From NCBI RefSeq assembly GCF_003569915.1, contig NZ_KZ984449.1, positions 62,001 through 126,000 of the forward strand: DNA of 64,000 nucleotides. Direction: 5' to 3'. A program made the translations under genes and the position numbers. This stretch comes from Comamonas testosteroni. GTDB lineage: Bacteria > Pseudomonadota > Gammaproteobacteria > Burkholderiales > Burkholderiaceae_C. Position 1 is the first letter of the stretch. Every line of letters starts with the position of its first letter. The notes beneath the pieces are model-generated. The model searched no databases. It worked only from the letters and a program-made list of their open reading frames with translations, and was not told the DNA's origin. Shown piece after piece: positions 1 through 8,326 of this stretch.

Positions 1-341
1 CACCAGGCAATCAGATTGCGGCGATTGGTACGATCGGCAAAACGACCAAAGGGCACGGCCAGAACGCTGTAGAACAGCGCAAAAGCCAGCCCGGTCAGCA
101 AACCCATGGCACTGTCTGACACCCCCATTTCCTGCTTGATGGGCTGAATCAGCACGCCCATGATCTGACGGTCAATCATGCTCATGGCATAGACAAACAG
201 CAGCACCAGCAACATATAGTGGCGTCGCCACCCCGTCACATTGCTGGTCGGTCGCGCCTTGACCTCTGTGGTTTGCGGCACGGATTGCGCCAAGGATTGC
301 GCCAAGGATTGCGACACTTGGGCCGCAGCAGATGCACTCAT
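1..341 (-). CDS. MFS transporter, N-terminal part (runs off left edge)
   Basis: The start of a major facilitator superfamily permease; only about the first 113 codons are inside the window. I read it directly from the minus strand, with ATG at 341-339 preceded by an AGGAG box. A polar 38-residue leader contains a short SLAQ-type repeat. It is followed by the first membrane helix (MLLVLLFVYAMSMIDRQIMG), then a second helix (MGLLTGLAFALFYSVLAVPF) and the MFS loop signature GRFADRTNRR. The D-R-Q pattern in helix 1 resembles spinster-like and aromatic-acid permeases. It lies 70 bp downstream of the fused acyl-CoA dehydrogenase on the same strand, so it probably imports the substrate of that operon. 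The substrate cannot be read from sequence. Confidence 0.85.
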   Translation of the reverse strand, partial: MSASAAAQVSQSLAQSLAQSVPQTTEVKARPTSNVTGWRRHYMLLVLLFVYAMSMIDRQIMGVLIQPIKQEMGVSDSAMGLLTGLAFALFYSVLAVPFGRFADRTNRRNLIAW

Positions 342-411
342 TTCCTGTCTCCTGAAGATCCGTGATCTCCGTCACGTTTCATTGGTGGAAGCTGGCCCGC
401 TCGAAACTCCC

Positions 412-2832
412 CTAGGCAACCAGTTCGCAGAAAGGCACATCCTTGTCAGCGCGGGGTTCGGGGGCCAGACCCAGCACACGCTCGCCAATGCTGTTGAGCA
501 CCACCTCGTCGGTACCGCCTGCAATGCGCATGCCGGCCGAGCCAAACCACAGGCGCTCCACCATGGCAAAGCGCTCACCCAGTTCGCTGGCCGCCAGCAC
601 GCCGCGCTCGCCCAGCAGGTCGATGGCGAAATAGCTGAAGGACTGCAACGCAGCGGCGGCCACGTTCTTGGCACCGCTCATCTCGGGACCGGGCTGGCGG
701 CCCTTGCTCAGCGCCGTCAGTGCGCGGCACTGCAGCAACCACAAGGCCTGCTCTTTCAGATACAAGTCGGCCCAGCGCTCACGCATGCGGCCATCTTGCA
801 AGGCGGGTTGGCCCAGAAACTCGTGGTCCGCCAGCAGGCCTGCCGTGGTGCGCCACAGCTCGGCCGGCATCACGCCGCCAATAGCCAGGCGCTCGGACAT
901 CAGCCCCGTAAGCGTGACCTTCCAGCCGCCACCGGGCTTGCCCACCATCTGGCTATCAGGCACAAACACGTTCTCGAAGAAGACTTCGTTGAATTCCGAC
1001 TCACCACCGGCCTGACGAATCGGGCGAATCGTGATGCCCGGCGTCTTCATATCCAGATAGAAGGTCGTCAGCCCCTCAAACTTGGAGGCCTGCGGGTTGC
1101 TGCGGGTCAACACCAGACCAAACTGCGCAAACTGCGCCAGCGAGGTCCAGACCTTCTGACCGTTGATGATCCAGCCCTCGCGCCCATCGTTGGCGCGCTC
1201 GGCACGGGTGCGCACCATGCCCAGGTCGGAGCCCGCGCCGGGCTCGCTCAGCAACTGGCACCAGAGGTTTTTGCCACCCAGTGCTGGAGCTACATGCTGG
1301 CCCAGCACTTCAGCGCTGGCATGCGCCATGACCGAAGGCAGAACCATGCCCAGACTGACATTGAACATGCCTGTAGGGACCAGGAAGCGCCCTTCTTCCT
1401 GACGCCAGATCAGCTCCTGCATGGGCGTGCCGCCGCGTCCGCCCAATTGCTTGGGCCAGGTAATCGCGCCAAAGCCTGCGGCGGCCTTTTTGCCTTGCCA
1501 GATGCGCGCTTCATTCATGCGCTGCTCGGCCGTCATGTCGCGGCCAAAGAAGTCGTCCGCACTGGCCTTGGGCTGCGCATTGGCCTGCAGCCAGGCGCGG
1601 CATTCGGCGCGGAAGGCAGCTTCTTCGGGCGTATCGTCAAAGTCCATGGACTGGCTATCGGCCTGCGTGGCAGTTGCGGCACGCGCTGCCTGCTGGGGCT
1701 GGCTCATGCGCTTTTGCAGTTCCACCGCCACCTGTTCACGCCAAGCGTGGATATTGCCCAGCTCCACCGCCTGCTGGCGCGCACGGCGGTAGAACAGATG
1801 GCAGTCCAGCTCCCATGTGTAACCCATGCCGCCATGGGTGTGCAGGTTTTCCTGCGCAGCGTCCGACAGGGCCTGCGTGCTGCTAACCCGCGCAGCAGCT
1901 GCAGCACCGGCCAGTTCAGCCAGCTCTGGCGCATCATCGGCCAGCGCCATATCTGCAGCCAGCGCCCAGGCACCGTAGTAGCAGTGCGCACGCGCCATCT
2001 GGTTGCTGGTGTAGAGGTTAGCCAGTTTGTGCTTGATGCCTTGGTACGAGCCAATCGCGCGGCCAAAGGCCTTGCGTTCCTTGGCATAGGCGCTGGCCAT
2101 TTCCAGTGCGGCATCGGCCGCGCCCAGTTGCTCAAACGCCAGCATCACGGCAGCGCGGTTGCGCACGCGCTCCAGCACCTGCTGCGCGCTGCGCTGACGA
2201 TCGAGCTTCTGGGCCGCCGTGCCATTGAAGCTCAGCGTGGCATAGGGTTTGGAAGGGTCCAGCGTCTTGAGCGCCTTGCGAGCTACCGAACTATCTACCT
2301 TGAACGCCACCAGCAGTTGCGCACCCGCCGCATCGCGCGCCAGCGCCACGCCCCATTGGGCAGCCATGCCATCGGCCACCAGCGCACATTCGCCCACCAG
2401 CTTCTGGCCGTCGAAGAGAGGCAATTCAGCCTGCTGCGCTTCACCGTCAAGCCGGGCTGCCAGACAGCCCACACTTCCACCCGAAACAGGCAACAGCCAT
2501 TGTTGTCTTTGGGCTGAATGCTCCTGAGTTCCTAGCAAAAGCGCCTGCACAGCCAGGTACATGGTGGAGGCCAGTGGAACAGGACTGAGCTGGCGGCCCA
2601 CTTCTTCGGCCACCACGCACATCTCCATGGCACCCAGACCAATGCCGCCGCAGTCCTCGGGCAGCATCAAGCCCGTCACGCCGAGCTGAGCCATGCCACT
2701 CCATACGCCCTGCGCGTGGCTGCCACCGTCCTCAAGCAAGGCGCGCGCCTGCGTCAGCGGGGACTCCTTGGACAGGAACTTGCGTATCTCATTGCGCAAG
2801 GCATTCTGGTCATCACTGAAATCGAAATTCAT
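412..2832 (-). CDS. Fused double-domain acyl-CoA dehydrogenase (FadE34/ChsE3-like architecture)
   Basis: This 806-residue flavoprotein carries two acyl-CoA dehydrogenase domains in one chain. Residues 1 to about 385 form the half with the HGGMGYTWE-type segment. Residues from about 400 on (SMDFDDTPEEAAFRAE...) form a second full domain ending in the GGTDE segment, which sits where the catalytic glutamate (YAGTNE) lies in relatives. The start is ATG 2832 after an AGGAG box; the open frame extends 25 codons further without a ribosome site. Steroid degraders usually use alpha2beta2 acyl-CoA dehydrogenases made of two different subunits, and fused forms such as mycobacterial FadE34 are known for side-chain acyl-CoAs. 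The order of halves matches the split pairs at 17.9-20.2 and 25.6-27.9 kb. Its neighbours (thiolase, FadB, GMC oxidase) indicate beta-oxidation of a steroid side chain or a similar branched acyl-CoA; the substrate is inferred. Confidence 0.85.
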   Translation of the reverse strand: MNFDFSDDQNALRNEIRKFLSKESPLTQARALLEDGGSHAQGVWSGMAQLGVTGLMLPEDCGGIGLGAMEMCVVAEEVGRQLSPVPLASTMYLAVQALLLGTQEHSAQRQQWLLPVSGGSVGCLAARLDGEAQQAELPLFDGQKLVGECALVADGMAAQWGVALARDAAGAQLLVAFKVDSSVARKALKTLDPSKPYATLSFNGTAAQKLDRQRSAQQVLERVRNRAAVMLAFEQLGAADAALEMASAYAKERKAFGRAIGSYQGIKHKLANLYTSNQMARAHCYYGAWALAADMALADDAPELAELAGAAAAARVSSTQALSDAAQENLHTHGGMGYTWELDCHLFYRRARQQAVELGNIHAWREQVAVELQKRMSQPQQAARAATATQADSQSMDFDDTPEEAAFRAECRAWLQANAQPKASADDFFGRDMTAEQRMNEARIWQGKKAAAGFGAITWPKQLGGRGGTPMQELIWRQEEGRFLVPTGMFNVSLGMVLPSVMAHASAEVLGQHVAPALGGKNLWCQLLSEPGAGSDLGMVRTRAERANDGREGWIINGQKVWTSLAQFAQFGLVLTRSNPQASKFEGLTTFYLDMKTPGITIRPIRQAGGESEFNEVFFENVFVPDSQMVGKPGGGWKVTLTGLMSERLAIGGVMPAELWRTTAGLLADHEFLGQPALQDGRMRERWADLYLKEQALWLLQCRALTALSKGRQPGPEMSGAKNVAAAALQSFSYFAIDLLGERGVLAASELGERFAMVERLWFGSAGMRIAGGTDEVVLNSIGERVLGLAPEPRADKDVPFCELVA

Positions 2833-2866
2833 TTCTCGCTGTCTCCTCAGATTCTCTTCAAGGCCT

Positions 2867-4582
2867 TCACACTGTGGCTTCCGACTTTGTCTGCGGCACT
2901 GCGGCACTCATCAGCCCAGTCACATTCCAGTTGAGCGACGCGCTGGCCAGCTCGCCCAGCACCAGATCAGCGCCCTTGTCACCAATCACGACGGACGCTG
3001 CATTGGTATTGCCCGAGACCAGATGCGGCATGACCGAGGCATCGATCACACGCAGGCCTTCCACACCCTTGACCTTGAGGTCAGGTGTGACCACGGTCAT
3101 GGGGTCTGTCGCATTCCCCATGCGGCAGCTGCCGCTGGCGTGGTGGCCAGAGCCCAGATACATGGATATCCAGTCCAGCAACTCGTCATCGCTTTGCAGG
3201 TTCGGGCCGGGGCGGGTACGTGTTTCAACCAGACCCGCCAGTGCGGGCTGCTCGGCAATACGGCTGGCCATGCGCACGCCATACAGCAAGGCCTTGCGGT
3301 CGCGCTCGTCATGCAGAAAGTTCATGCGGATGCTGGCCAGTTCTTCAGCATTGGCACTCTTGAGCTTGAGTTCTCCGCGTGAATGGGGGCGCACCTGGTA
3401 CGGTGCCATGGTCATGCCGGGGAAGGCTTCGGTACGGTAGCTCTTGCCACTTTGCATATAGCCTTCAATGTCCCCGGTCACTGGCAAACCGTGAACCTGG
3501 ATATCGTTGTAGGGCAGGCTGGGGTCGCTGCTGAACCAGGCCGCAAACTCGGACGCTGGCATGGCCATGGCCCCTTGCTTGGTCAGCAGATACTTGAGCA
3601 CCGATGCCCCGATGCCCATGCCGCGCAGCGACTTGTTGAGACTGGGTGTTCCCGGCTTCATGCGCCAAGACATGGGAACAATCGCATGGTCCTGCAGATT
3701 GGCGCCGACACCGGGCAAATCCACTTTCACGGCAATCCCCATCTCGCGCAAATGCGTGGCAGGGCCGATGCCCGACAGCATCAGCAGTTGCGGCGACTGC
3801 AGCGCACCGGCGCACAGCAAGATTTCCTTTCTGGCTCGCGCGGTATGCGTGCCGCCTGCCTTGTCCTTCCAGTGCACGGTGCTGGCGCGATGACCCTCCA
3901 GACCAATACGGGTGACCAGCACCTGAATGCGCACATCAAGGTTCTTGCGCTGCATGGCAGGCTCGATCGCATTCCTGGCGACGGACGAACGCTGACCGTT
4001 CTTGAGGTTGACCTGAAACAGCCCTGCACCATCGGGGTGACCGTTGTTGAAATCCTTGCACGCGGGCATACCGGCCTGAATCGCGGCCTTGACCATGGCC
4101 AGCGATACCGGGTGCGGGTTGTGCAGATTGTTGGCCGTCAGCGGCCCGCCCCGCCCATGCCAGGGTTGGGTGAATTCTTCTTCGCTGCGCTGCTGGTCTT
4201 CGGTGCGCACAAAATGCGGCAGCAGCTCGTCATAGCTCCAGCCTTTGGCCCCCAGCGCGGCCCAGCTGTCAAAGTCATGCCTGTCACCCCGTACATAAAT
4301 CATGCCGTTGATGGAGGACGAACCACCCAGACGCTTGCCACGCGGCAGGCTGATACGGCGGTTGGCCGCATAAGCCTCAGGCTCGGTCTCATGGCCCCAG
4401 GAATACTTGGGGCTGTTGATCATCTGGCCCCAGCCCGAGGGCATGCTGACCAGCAAATCTTTGTGGCTTGCGCCGCCCTCCAGCAGCAAGACCTTGTGCT
4501 GGCCGCTTTCGCTCAGTCTGGCAGCCAATGTGCCGCCTGCCGAACCTGCACCCACAACGATGTAGTCAAAGTTTTCATCCAT
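2867..4582 (-). CDS. GMC-family FAD-dependent oxidoreductase
   Basis: A 571-residue glucose-methanol-choline oxidoreductase, an FAD enzyme that oxidises an alcohol to an aldehyde or ketone. Visible motifs are the N-terminal dinucleotide fold (YIVVGAGSAGGTLAARLS), GMC signature 1 (GGSSSINGMIYVRG), signature 2 (GALQSPQLLMLSGIGP) and a C-terminal HHASGSCRMG plus SGNTNAA. The last two supply the usual catalytic His and Asn. ATG 4582 follows AAGGAGACAAGC; upstream in-frame codons are a hydrophilic extension overlapping the previous gene's region and were rejected. It sits between the FadB-type gene (88 bp away) and the fused acyl-CoA dehydrogenase (34 bp away), so it probably supplies or removes an alcohol in the same pathway. 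Length fits the choline-dehydrogenase/AlkJ subgroup. The substrate is unknown; a terminal or ring hydroxyl of a steroid is a reasonable guess. Confidence 0.88.
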   Translation of the reverse strand: MDENFDYIVVGAGSAGGTLAARLSESGQHKVLLLEGGASHKDLLVSMPSGWGQMINSPKYSWGHETEPEAYAANRRISLPRGKRLGGSSSINGMIYVRGDRHDFDSWAALGAKGWSYDELLPHFVRTEDQQRSEEEFTQPWHGRGGPLTANNLHNPHPVSLAMVKAAIQAGMPACKDFNNGHPDGAGLFQVNLKNGQRSSVARNAIEPAMQRKNLDVRIQVLVTRIGLEGHRASTVHWKDKAGGTHTARARKEILLCAGALQSPQLLMLSGIGPATHLREMGIAVKVDLPGVGANLQDHAIVPMSWRMKPGTPSLNKSLRGMGIGASVLKYLLTKQGAMAMPASEFAAWFSSDPSLPYNDIQVHGLPVTGDIEGYMQSGKSYRTEAFPGMTMAPYQVRPHSRGELKLKSANAEELASIRMNFLHDERDRKALLYGVRMASRIAEQPALAGLVETRTRPGPNLQSDDELLDWISMYLGSGHHASGSCRMGNATDPMTVVTPDLKVKGVEGLRVIDASVMPHLVSGNTNAASVVIGDKGADLVLGELASASLNWNVTGLMSAAVPQTKSEATV

Positions 4583-4630
4583 GCTTGTCTCCTTGGTTTT
4601 TTGGGGATGAGTCATTACCCGGAATCGGTT

Positions 4631-4678
4631 CATGGATGGGCGCGCCTGCCCATCCATGTCCGGCGCCTGATCAGGCGC
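4631..4678. other. Intercistronic hairpin plus 16-bp palindrome at a stop codon
   Basis: Two dyad symmetries fill the gap between the FadB-type gene and the GMC gene. A perfect 11-bp hairpin (CATGGATGGGC, six-base loop, its complement) occupies 4631-4658. A perfect 16-bp palindrome (GCGCCTGATCAGGCGC) at 4663-4678 contains the TGA stop of the upstream gene at 4671-4673. Neither is followed by a T-run on the transcribed (minus) strand, so simple rho-independent termination is unlikely. An mRNA stability or processing element is more plausible. Confidence 0.6.
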
Positions 4679-6830
4679 GAGCAGTCTTGCCGTAGAAGGT
4701 CTGGCCCTTGGCGGCCATATCACGCAGCAGCTGTGGCGGACGCAGTTGCTCACCAAACAGATCGGCCAGACGATCTGCTTCAGCCACAAACTGGGGCAGA
4801 CCGATGCCGTCGATAAAGCAGAACGGGCCGCCGGTATAGGCCGGGAAGCCCACACCCAGAATCGAGCCGATATCGCCGTCAGCCGGTGCCAGCAGCACAC
4901 CTTCTTCCATGGCGCGCGCGCCCTCTACCGCCTGCACATAGAGAATGCGCTGCTTGAGGTCATGAGCGCTGGGTTGCTGCTTTTTCAGCGGGTAATGCTC
5001 GGCCAGGCCGGGCCAGATGCGCTTGCCAGCATCCTCATATTCATAGAAGCCCTTGCCCACCTTGCGGCCCAGGCGGCCCAGATCAAACAGCTTGTTGATT
5101 ACCGGCACGGAGCGGCCTGCCTTGTATTCCTCAGGGAACTCCTTGGCCTGAGCTTCCCCAGCGTGCTTGGACAAGTCGATGGACAGCTCATCGGTAATGG
5201 CCAGCGGCCCCACAGGCATGCCTGCATGCTTGGCGCAGTTTTCAATCAGTGCCGGGGCAATGCCCTCGGCCACCATGCCAATCGCATCATCGACAAACGC
5301 GCCGATGAAACGGCTGGTGAAGAAACCGCGATGGTCGTTGACCACAATCGGTGTCTTCTTGAGCTGAGCGACAAAGTCCAGTGCCTGCGCCAGCGTGGCG
5401 TCCGATGTCTGCTTGCCGCGAATCACCTCCACCAGCGGCATCTTGTCGGCTGGCGAGAAGAAGTGCAGGCCGATAAAACACTCTGGTCGCACGCTGGCCT
5501 GCGCCAGCAAGCTGATGGGCAGTGCCGAGGTATTGCTGGCCAGCACGCAATGCGCGGGCAGCACGGCGTCCAGCTTCCTGGTCACCTCGGCCTTGATGGC
5601 GCGGTCTTCAAACACGGCTTCAACCACCATATCGGCATCGCGCAGCAGTTCGTAATCGGTGCTGGGCGTGATGCGCGCGAGGATGGCGTCGGCCTTCTCA
5701 CGGCTCTGGCGGCCTTTGTCCACCAGCTTGGCCAGCGCTTTTTCGGCGTACTGTTTGCCCTTGTCGGCAGCGGCCTGATCGCGGTCGATCAGCACCACCT
5801 CAATACCGCGCTGCGCCGCAGTAAGCGCAATGCCAGCGCCCATCATGCCCGCGCCGATCATGCCCAGCTTGCGGCACTTGAAGGGCTCGAAGCCTGCGGG
5901 GCGGTGCATGCCTTTTTCGGCCTTGGACTTGTTGATGAACAGCGTGCGAATCATGCCGCGCGCCACAGGGCCGCGCGAGAGCACAGCCATGTACTTGCTC
6001 TCGATGCGCAGACCCTTGTCGATAGGCAGCTGGCAGCCTTCGTAAATGCAGCTCTGAATGCACAGAGGCGCGGGCATATTGTGGAAAGTCTTGGCCTGCA
6101 GCATGGTGTTGCCCACCACAAAAGCGGGCGCAACGCGTGGGTCCAGCGGGCCACCGCCGGGAATGCGAAAGCCTTTGACATCCCAGGGCTGCTGCGCTGT
6201 TTCATGCGCCATCAGCCAGGCTTTGGCGGCGCTCAGCAGTTGATCTGGTGCCACCACCTCATCCACCAGACCGGCCTCCTTGGCTTTGACGGCCTGCAAC
6301 TGCTTGCCCTCCATGAGAAAAGGCAAAGCCGCCAGAATGCCGATCATGCGCGGCAGTCTTTGTGTGCCACCTGCGGCGGGCAGCAAACCGACTTGCGCTT
6401 CGGGCAAGCCCACCAGCACGGTCGGCGCATCTGCAGCAACGCGGTAGTGGCAGGCCAGGCAGATTTCATAGCCACCACCCATCGCCATGCCATTGATGGC
6501 AGCTACCAGTGGCTTGCCCAGCAGCTCCAGCTTGCGCAGCAGCGTTGACAATGCGCCGCAGGACTTCACCAGGTCTTCCATGGACATGTCGGCCATGACA
6601 TCCATATTGGATTCCATGGTCGTCAGATCGGCCCCCGCCACAAAGCTGTCCTTGCCCGAGGTGATGATGCCGCCGCGCACCTTGTCGTCGGCCTTCATGC
6701 GCTCAATGCAGCTGTCCAGGCTGTCCATGAAAGCCTGGTCAATCACATTCATGGTCTTGCCGGGATAGTCCAGCGTCAGCGTGGCAATGCCATCGGCATC
6801 CACGGCGTAGCGAATGATGTCTGTCGTCAT
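4671..6830 (-). CDS. FadB-type enoyl-CoA hydratase / 3-hydroxyacyl-CoA dehydrogenase
   Basis: A 719-residue bifunctional beta-oxidation enzyme. The N-terminal crotonase half (about 1-190) shows MAMGGGYEICLACHYR and LPEAQVGLLPAAGG, which carry the two glutamates used for hydration. The NAD-dependent 3-hydroxyacyl-CoA dehydrogenase half starts near residue 310 with KLGMIGAGMMGAGIA and has the catalytic-His segment GLHFFSPADKMPLVEV, followed by the C-terminal helical domain. ATG 6830 is chosen because MTTDIIRYAVD begins the fold and a GAGAGAAG box precedes it. The thiolase gene ends 11 bp upstream, so the two form a fadBA-like pair, here with the thiolase first. Acts in the cytoplasm. In this context it probably works on a steroid side chain or a C/D-ring acyl-CoA; a general fatty-acid role cannot be excluded. 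Confidence 0.92.
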   Translation of the reverse strand: MTTDIIRYAVDADGIATLTLDYPGKTMNVIDQAFMDSLDSCIERMKADDKVRGGIITSGKDSFVAGADLTTMESNMDVMADMSMEDLVKSCGALSTLLRKLELLGKPLVAAINGMAMGGGYEICLACHYRVAADAPTVLVGLPEAQVGLLPAAGGTQRLPRMIGILAALPFLMEGKQLQAVKAKEAGLVDEVVAPDQLLSAAKAWLMAHETAQQPWDVKGFRIPGGGPLDPRVAPAFVVGNTMLQAKTFHNMPAPLCIQSCIYEGCQLPIDKGLRIESKYMAVLSRGPVARGMIRTLFINKSKAEKGMHRPAGFEPFKCRKLGMIGAGMMGAGIALTAAQRGIEVVLIDRDQAAADKGKQYAEKALAKLVDKGRQSREKADAILARITPSTDYELLRDADMVVEAVFEDRAIKAEVTRKLDAVLPAHCVLASNTSALPISLLAQASVRPECFIGLHFFSPADKMPLVEVIRGKQTSDATLAQALDFVAQLKKTPIVVNDHRGFFTSRFIGAFVDDAIGMVAEGIAPALIENCAKHAGMPVGPLAITDELSIDLSKHAGEAQAKEFPEEYKAGRSVPVINKLFDLGRLGRKVGKGFYEYEDAGKRIWPGLAEHYPLKKQQPSAHDLKQRILYVQAVEGARAMEEGVLLAPADGDIGSILGVGFPAYTGGPFCFIDGIGLPQFVAEADRLADLFGEQLRPPQLLRDMAAKGQTFYGKTARA

Positions 6831-6841
6831 ATTCTTCTCTC

Positions 6842-8047
6842 TCACACGCGTTCGATGATCATGGCCGAGCCCATGCCGGCAGCCACGCACAGGCTGATCA
6901 GCGCTGTGCGTTTGCCCGTGCGCTCCAGCTCGTCCAGCACCGTGCCCAAAATCATGGCGCCCGTAGCCCCCAGCGGGTGGCCCATGGCGATGGCACCGCC
7001 GTTGACGTTCATGCGGTCATGGGGGATGTTCAGCTCCTCCATCATGGTCAGCACCACAGTGGCGAAGGCCTCGTTCAGCTCCCACAGATCAATGTCCGAA
7101 GCCTGCATGCGTGCACGCGCCAGCGCCTTGCGCGCGGCGTGGCTGGGGCCATCCAGCATCAAGGTGGGCTCCGAGCCAATGCTGGCAAAGGCGCGAATGC
7201 GTGCACGGGGCTTCATGCCTTGCTTGGCACCAGCTTCGGCCGTGCCGATAAGCACCGCAGCCGCGCCGTCCACAATGCCCGAGCTATTGCCGGCATGGTG
7301 ATGGTGATGAATCTGCTCGACCTGCGGATAGCGCTGCAGCGCCACGCTGTCGTAGCCGTACTTCTGGCCCATGTCGGTAAAAGCAGGCTTGAGAGCACCC
7401 AGCGAATCGACCGTGGTTTCAGGGCGAATGGTCTCGTCCTTTTCCAGCAGCGTCAGGCCCAGAAAGTCCTTGACCGGCACGACGGACTTGTCAAAGCGAC
7501 CTTCGGCCCAGGCCTGCGCCGCACGGCGGTGGCTTTCGGCCGAATAAGCATCCAGATCACGACGGCTATGACCGCGCAGCGATGCCAGCAAGTCGGCCGA
7601 GATGCCCTGCATCACAAAATAGGTCTTGTTGGCCAGTTGCGGGTCTTGCGCCCAGGCACCACCGTCAGAGCCCATAGGCACGCGGGACATCATCTCCACA
7701 CCCGCGCCAATCGTCATATCGGCCTGGCCGGACATGACCTTGGCAGCCGCAAAGCTCACCGCTTCAAGGCCCGAGCCGCAATAGCGGTTGAGCTGCACAC
7801 CAGCCACTGTCTGCGCATAGTCGGCCTGCAGCACCGCCATGCGGCCCACATTGCCGCCCTGCTCACCCACGGGCACCACGCAGCCCATGACGACGTCGTC
7901 CACCACCGATGTATCGAGCTGGTTGCGCTCACGCAGCGCCACCAGCGGCTGGGCTGCCAGCCAGACCGGCGTGACCTCATGCAATGCGCCATCCGGTTTG
8001 CCCTTACCCCGGGGGGTGCGGACATGGTCAAAAATCAATGCCTCCAT
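6842..8047 (-). CDS. Acetyl-CoA acyltransferase (thiolase), first gene of left-hand beta-oxidation operon
   Basis: A 401-residue thiolase that splits 3-ketoacyl-CoA with free CoA. It shows the nucleophile Cys in NRYCGSGLEAV, the His of GGAIAMGHPLGATGA and the C-terminal Cys in LCVAAGMGSA. I prefer ATG 8047 (MEALIFDHVRTPRGK) over ATG 8053, because the GTGAGGA box is correctly spaced only for the former. An unusual run of five histidines (IHHHHHAGNSSG) occupies the loop before the conserved HAGNSSG motif, where related thiolases normally have one or two. It is the first gene of the minus-strand unit thiolase, FadB type, GMC, fused acyl-CoA dehydrogenase, MFS. The upstream region holds a weak match to the candidate TesR box. 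Confidence 0.92.
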   Translation of the reverse strand: MEALIFDHVRTPRGKGKPDGALHEVTPVWLAAQPLVALRERNQLDTSVVDDVVMGCVVPVGEQGGNVGRMAVLQADYAQTVAGVQLNRYCGSGLEAVSFAAAKVMSGQADMTIGAGVEMMSRVPMGSDGGAWAQDPQLANKTYFVMQGISADLLASLRGHSRRDLDAYSAESHRRAAQAWAEGRFDKSVVPVKDFLGLTLLEKDETIRPETTVDSLGALKPAFTDMGQKYGYDSVALQRYPQVEQIHHHHHAGNSSGIVDGAAAVLIGTAEAGAKQGMKPRARIRAFASIGSEPTLMLDGPSHAARKALARARMQASDIDLWELNEAFATVVLTMMEELNIPHDRMNVNGGAIAMGHPLGATGAMILGTVLDELERTGKRTALISLCVAAGMGSAMIIERV

Positions 8048-8104
8048 CTGCATTCCTCACATCAGCAGTTGTTATCGAGTTCTTTTTCAGGTTGCCATAC
8101 GGAC

Positions 8105-8143
8105 ATCGGCCAAACCTACCTGATTCAGACTAGGTGCAGACTA
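8105..8143. promoter_or_regulatory. Weak TesR-box-like site and GACTA direct repeat upstream of thiolase operon
   Basis: Positions 8105-8122 read ATCGGC-CAAACC-TACCTG. The first half-site and the CAA spacer match the candidate box found before tesB and two other units, but the second half is poor. The near edge is 58 bp from the thiolase ATG, the same distance as at the better sites. Just beyond it the heptamer CAGACTA occurs twice (8126-8132 and 8137-8143), spaced 11 bp, about one helical turn. I read this as a possible degenerate regulator site; evidence is positional only. Confidence 0.35.
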
Positions 8144-8173
8144 TGAGAAAAACAGCCCCAAGTCCGGAAAAAC

Positions 8174-8195
8174 ATTAGGACTGGCGCTATCAAAA
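8174..8195. repeat. Short dispersed TTTTGATAGC-type repeat, partial copy
   Basis: On the minus strand this reads TTTTGATAGCGCCAGTCCTAAT. It shares its core with copies at 41623-41667, 49819-49859 and 10408-10513, among others. It lies between the thiolase-operon promoter and the terminator of the neighbouring SDR gene. Confidence 0.5.
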
Positions 8196-8271
8196 CCATG
8201 AACAAAGGGTTTCCGCCAGGTAAGCCTTCTGAAATGCCCCTTCACCTTGCTTTTTTACGTTCTACGGACAC

Positions 8272-8307
8272 AAAAAAGCCTTCCAGTTTTTGCAACGCTG
8301 GAAGGCT
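8272..8307 (-). terminator. Rho-independent terminator after SDR gene
   Basis: AGCCTTCCAG pairs with CTGGAAGGCT around a roughly 11-base loop. On the minus strand the stem is followed by TTTTTT. It lies 19 bp after the stop codon of the SDR at 8327-9070. Confidence 0.85.
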
Positions 8308-8326
8308 GCCGGGAAAGCGCTGTGGA

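Noticed and set aside
241..2517. Long plus-strand open frame of 758 codons opposite the fused acyl-CoA dehydrogenase
   Set aside because: It mirrors a clearly recognisable dehydrogenase on the minus strand. Its product is rich in Gln, His, Leu and Arg without motifs, as expected for antisense frames of GC-rich genes. The same holds for the long antisense frames opposite tesB, lon and the RND pump.
4583..4900. N-terminal extension of the GMC gene by about 100 codons
   Set aside because: The upstream codons overlap the end of the FadB-type gene and two hairpins, have no family similarity, and a good ribosome site precedes the internal ATG at 4582.
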